Assembly: GCA_964566765.1 (NCBI GenBank)
Contig: CAZMJI010000066.1
Location: forward strand, 1 to 5,858
Origin: Thioglobus_B sp964566765
Lineage (GTDB): Bacteria > Pseudomonadota > Gammaproteobacteria > PS1 > Pseudothioglobaceae
DNA: 5,858 nt
Direction of reading: 5' to 3'
This document shows positions 5,079 to 5,858 of the stretch, in pieces (position 1 is the first letter of the stretch; every line of letters starts with the position of its first letter). Both the position numbers and the translations under genes were made by a program. Under the pieces are notes generated by a model. That model saw only the letters and a list, made by a program, of their open reading frames with translations, had not been told where the DNA came from and searched no databases.

Positions 5079-5858
5079 CTATCTAGGAATAAATTCCAAT
5101 ACCGTGGCATTAATACAATAGCGCGGTTGTCCACCTGGTCCATCATTAAACACGTGACCTAGGTGAATGTCTGAGGCCACAGCGCGAATCTCGGTGCGCT
5201 GCATGCCGTAGCTATTGTCTGGCTTCTCATACACCGAACCAGCTACCGGCTGGGTAAAAGACAACCAACCAGAGCCTGAGTTGAAGCGATCGCGCGTATC
5301 AAACAGTGGCGCGCCAGAGAGCTTGTCAATAAACACGCCGTCCGGGGTGTCCTTAAAAATCTCATATTGTTTGCAAAAGCGTGCATCGGTGCCTTCATCA
5401 AAGGCCACCTTGAAGGCTTCTGAACTTTTACCCAATTTAAACTCACCCAGCGCTTGATAAAACTCTTTAGGCGTTAGATAACCCTGATGCGACCAAGTCT
5501 CTTTACCATCGGTAATAAACACAATGGTTGGTGTGGCCCAAGTTGGGGTCTTTAATTGGAAATCCTTAAGCGCGGAGGCTGGTGCACTGTGCAAAGGAAT
5601 CGAGCCTTGATACTGGGAGCTGACTTTTTTCTCAAACTCTAAACAATATAGGCACGAGGCTTTGTCTTCTGCTTCAATCACCAAAATCTCTTGCCCGCCT
5701 AAAGGCTGAATACTTGGCGAGATCTTGTCAGTCGCTTTAGTGTTATCAAATTTCACCCCAGTGGCATGATTGGGGCAATAACCATTGGGGTTTTTCGCCA
5801 AATAGTCTTGGTGATACTCCTCTGCTGGCCAGAACTTATCCAAAGGTTTGATCTCGGT
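5079..5858 (-). CDS. msrAB: Multidomain methionine sulfoxide reductase, MsrA(C-terminus)-thioredoxin-like-MsrB, 5'-partial
   Basis: The frame is open to the window edge, so the start and most of MsrA lie outside; 259 residues are visible. Numbered from the edge, residues 7-31 (FWPAEEYHQDYL...NGYC) are the MsrA C-terminus. Residues 55-143 are a thioredoxin-like domain with redox motif CLYC (69-72) and a probable cis-proline at ATPTIVF. Residues 144-259 are MsrB, with SGSGWLSF, GHVFNDGP and the catalytic cysteine in RYCIN (248). MsrA reduces Met-S-oxide and MsrB Met-R-oxide, and the Trx-like domain probably regenerates them. Neisseria PilB has the same three activities but its Trx domain is N-terminal. 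The MsrB lacks the zinc CxxC pairs and has only two cysteines, 162 and 248. The stop codon is 27 bases from that of the adhesin gene; the genes converge. Membrane or periplasmic location cannot be judged without the N-terminus. Confidence 0.93.
   Translation of the reverse strand, partial: TEIKPLDKFWPAEEYHQDYLAKNPNGYCPNHATGVKFDNTKATDKISPSIQPLGGQEILVIEAEDKASCLYCLEFEKKVSSQYQGSIPLHSAPASALKDFQLKTPTWATPTIVFITDGKETWSHQGYLTPKEFYQALGEFKLGKSSEAFKVAFDEGTDARFCKQYEIFKDTPDGVFIDKLSGAPLFDTRDRFNSGSGWLSFTQPVAGSVYEKPDNSYGMQRTEIRAVASDIHLGHVFNDGPGGQPRYCINATVLEFIPR

Noticed and set aside
5052..5100. Shared terminator between the convergent adhesin and msr genes
   Set aside because: The 27-base gap has A-runs but no GC stem; GGAATAAATTCC nearby is a five-base-pair stem inside the msr coding end, too weak to call.
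5215..5457. 80-codon plus-strand frame opposite the MsrB region
   Set aside because: Antisense shadow of a strongly conserved MsrB domain; no start signal and no domain.

Overview
The window looks like a chromosomal segment of a gammaproteobacterium. Protein families, moderate base composition and Shine-Dalgarno use all fit a free-living Gram-negative. The combination of genes recalls marine sulfur oxidisers of the Thiomicrospira/Hydrogenovibrio type, but that placement is a guess. Four protein-coding genes fill almost all of the window. The first and last run off its edges.

Left part (1-1817, + strand): three tightly packed genes form a cobalamin salvage operon. They are a DUF71/COG2102 PP-loop ATPase missing its first residues, a small six-helix membrane protein that resembles BtuN, and the corrinoid adenosyltransferase CobO/BtuR. 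The membrane gene and cobO overlap by one base (TAATG). No diphthamide pathway is known in bacteria, so the DUF71 protein most probably belongs to the B12-salvage branch of its family, and its neighbours support that.

Middle part (1818-5051): a 216-base AT-rich spacer separates the operon from a long surface-protein gene on the same strand. The spacer carries two competing hairpins, an 11-bp direct repeat with a 20-bp period, a 16-bp AT palindrome, promoter-like hexamers and a perfect 17-bp operator-like palindrome. The gene encodes an inverse autotransporter (intimin/invasin type) of about 1005 residues. It has a long signal peptide, an outer-membrane beta-barrel, a cadherin-like domain, three related beta-sandwich repeats and a C-terminal FISUMP domain with all the cysteines of the mature protein.

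Right part (5052-5858, - strand): a convergent gene, cut by the window edge, encodes a multidomain methionine sulfoxide reductase. The visible order is MsrA C-terminus, thioredoxin-like domain with CLYC, then MsrB. It repairs both diastereomers of oxidised methionine and seems to carry its own disulfide relay.

No tRNA, rRNA, CRISPR array, insertion sequence or phage gene was seen. The most unusual items are the FISUMP-tipped inverse autotransporter with its operator-like leader, and the MsrA-Trx-MsrB domain order.
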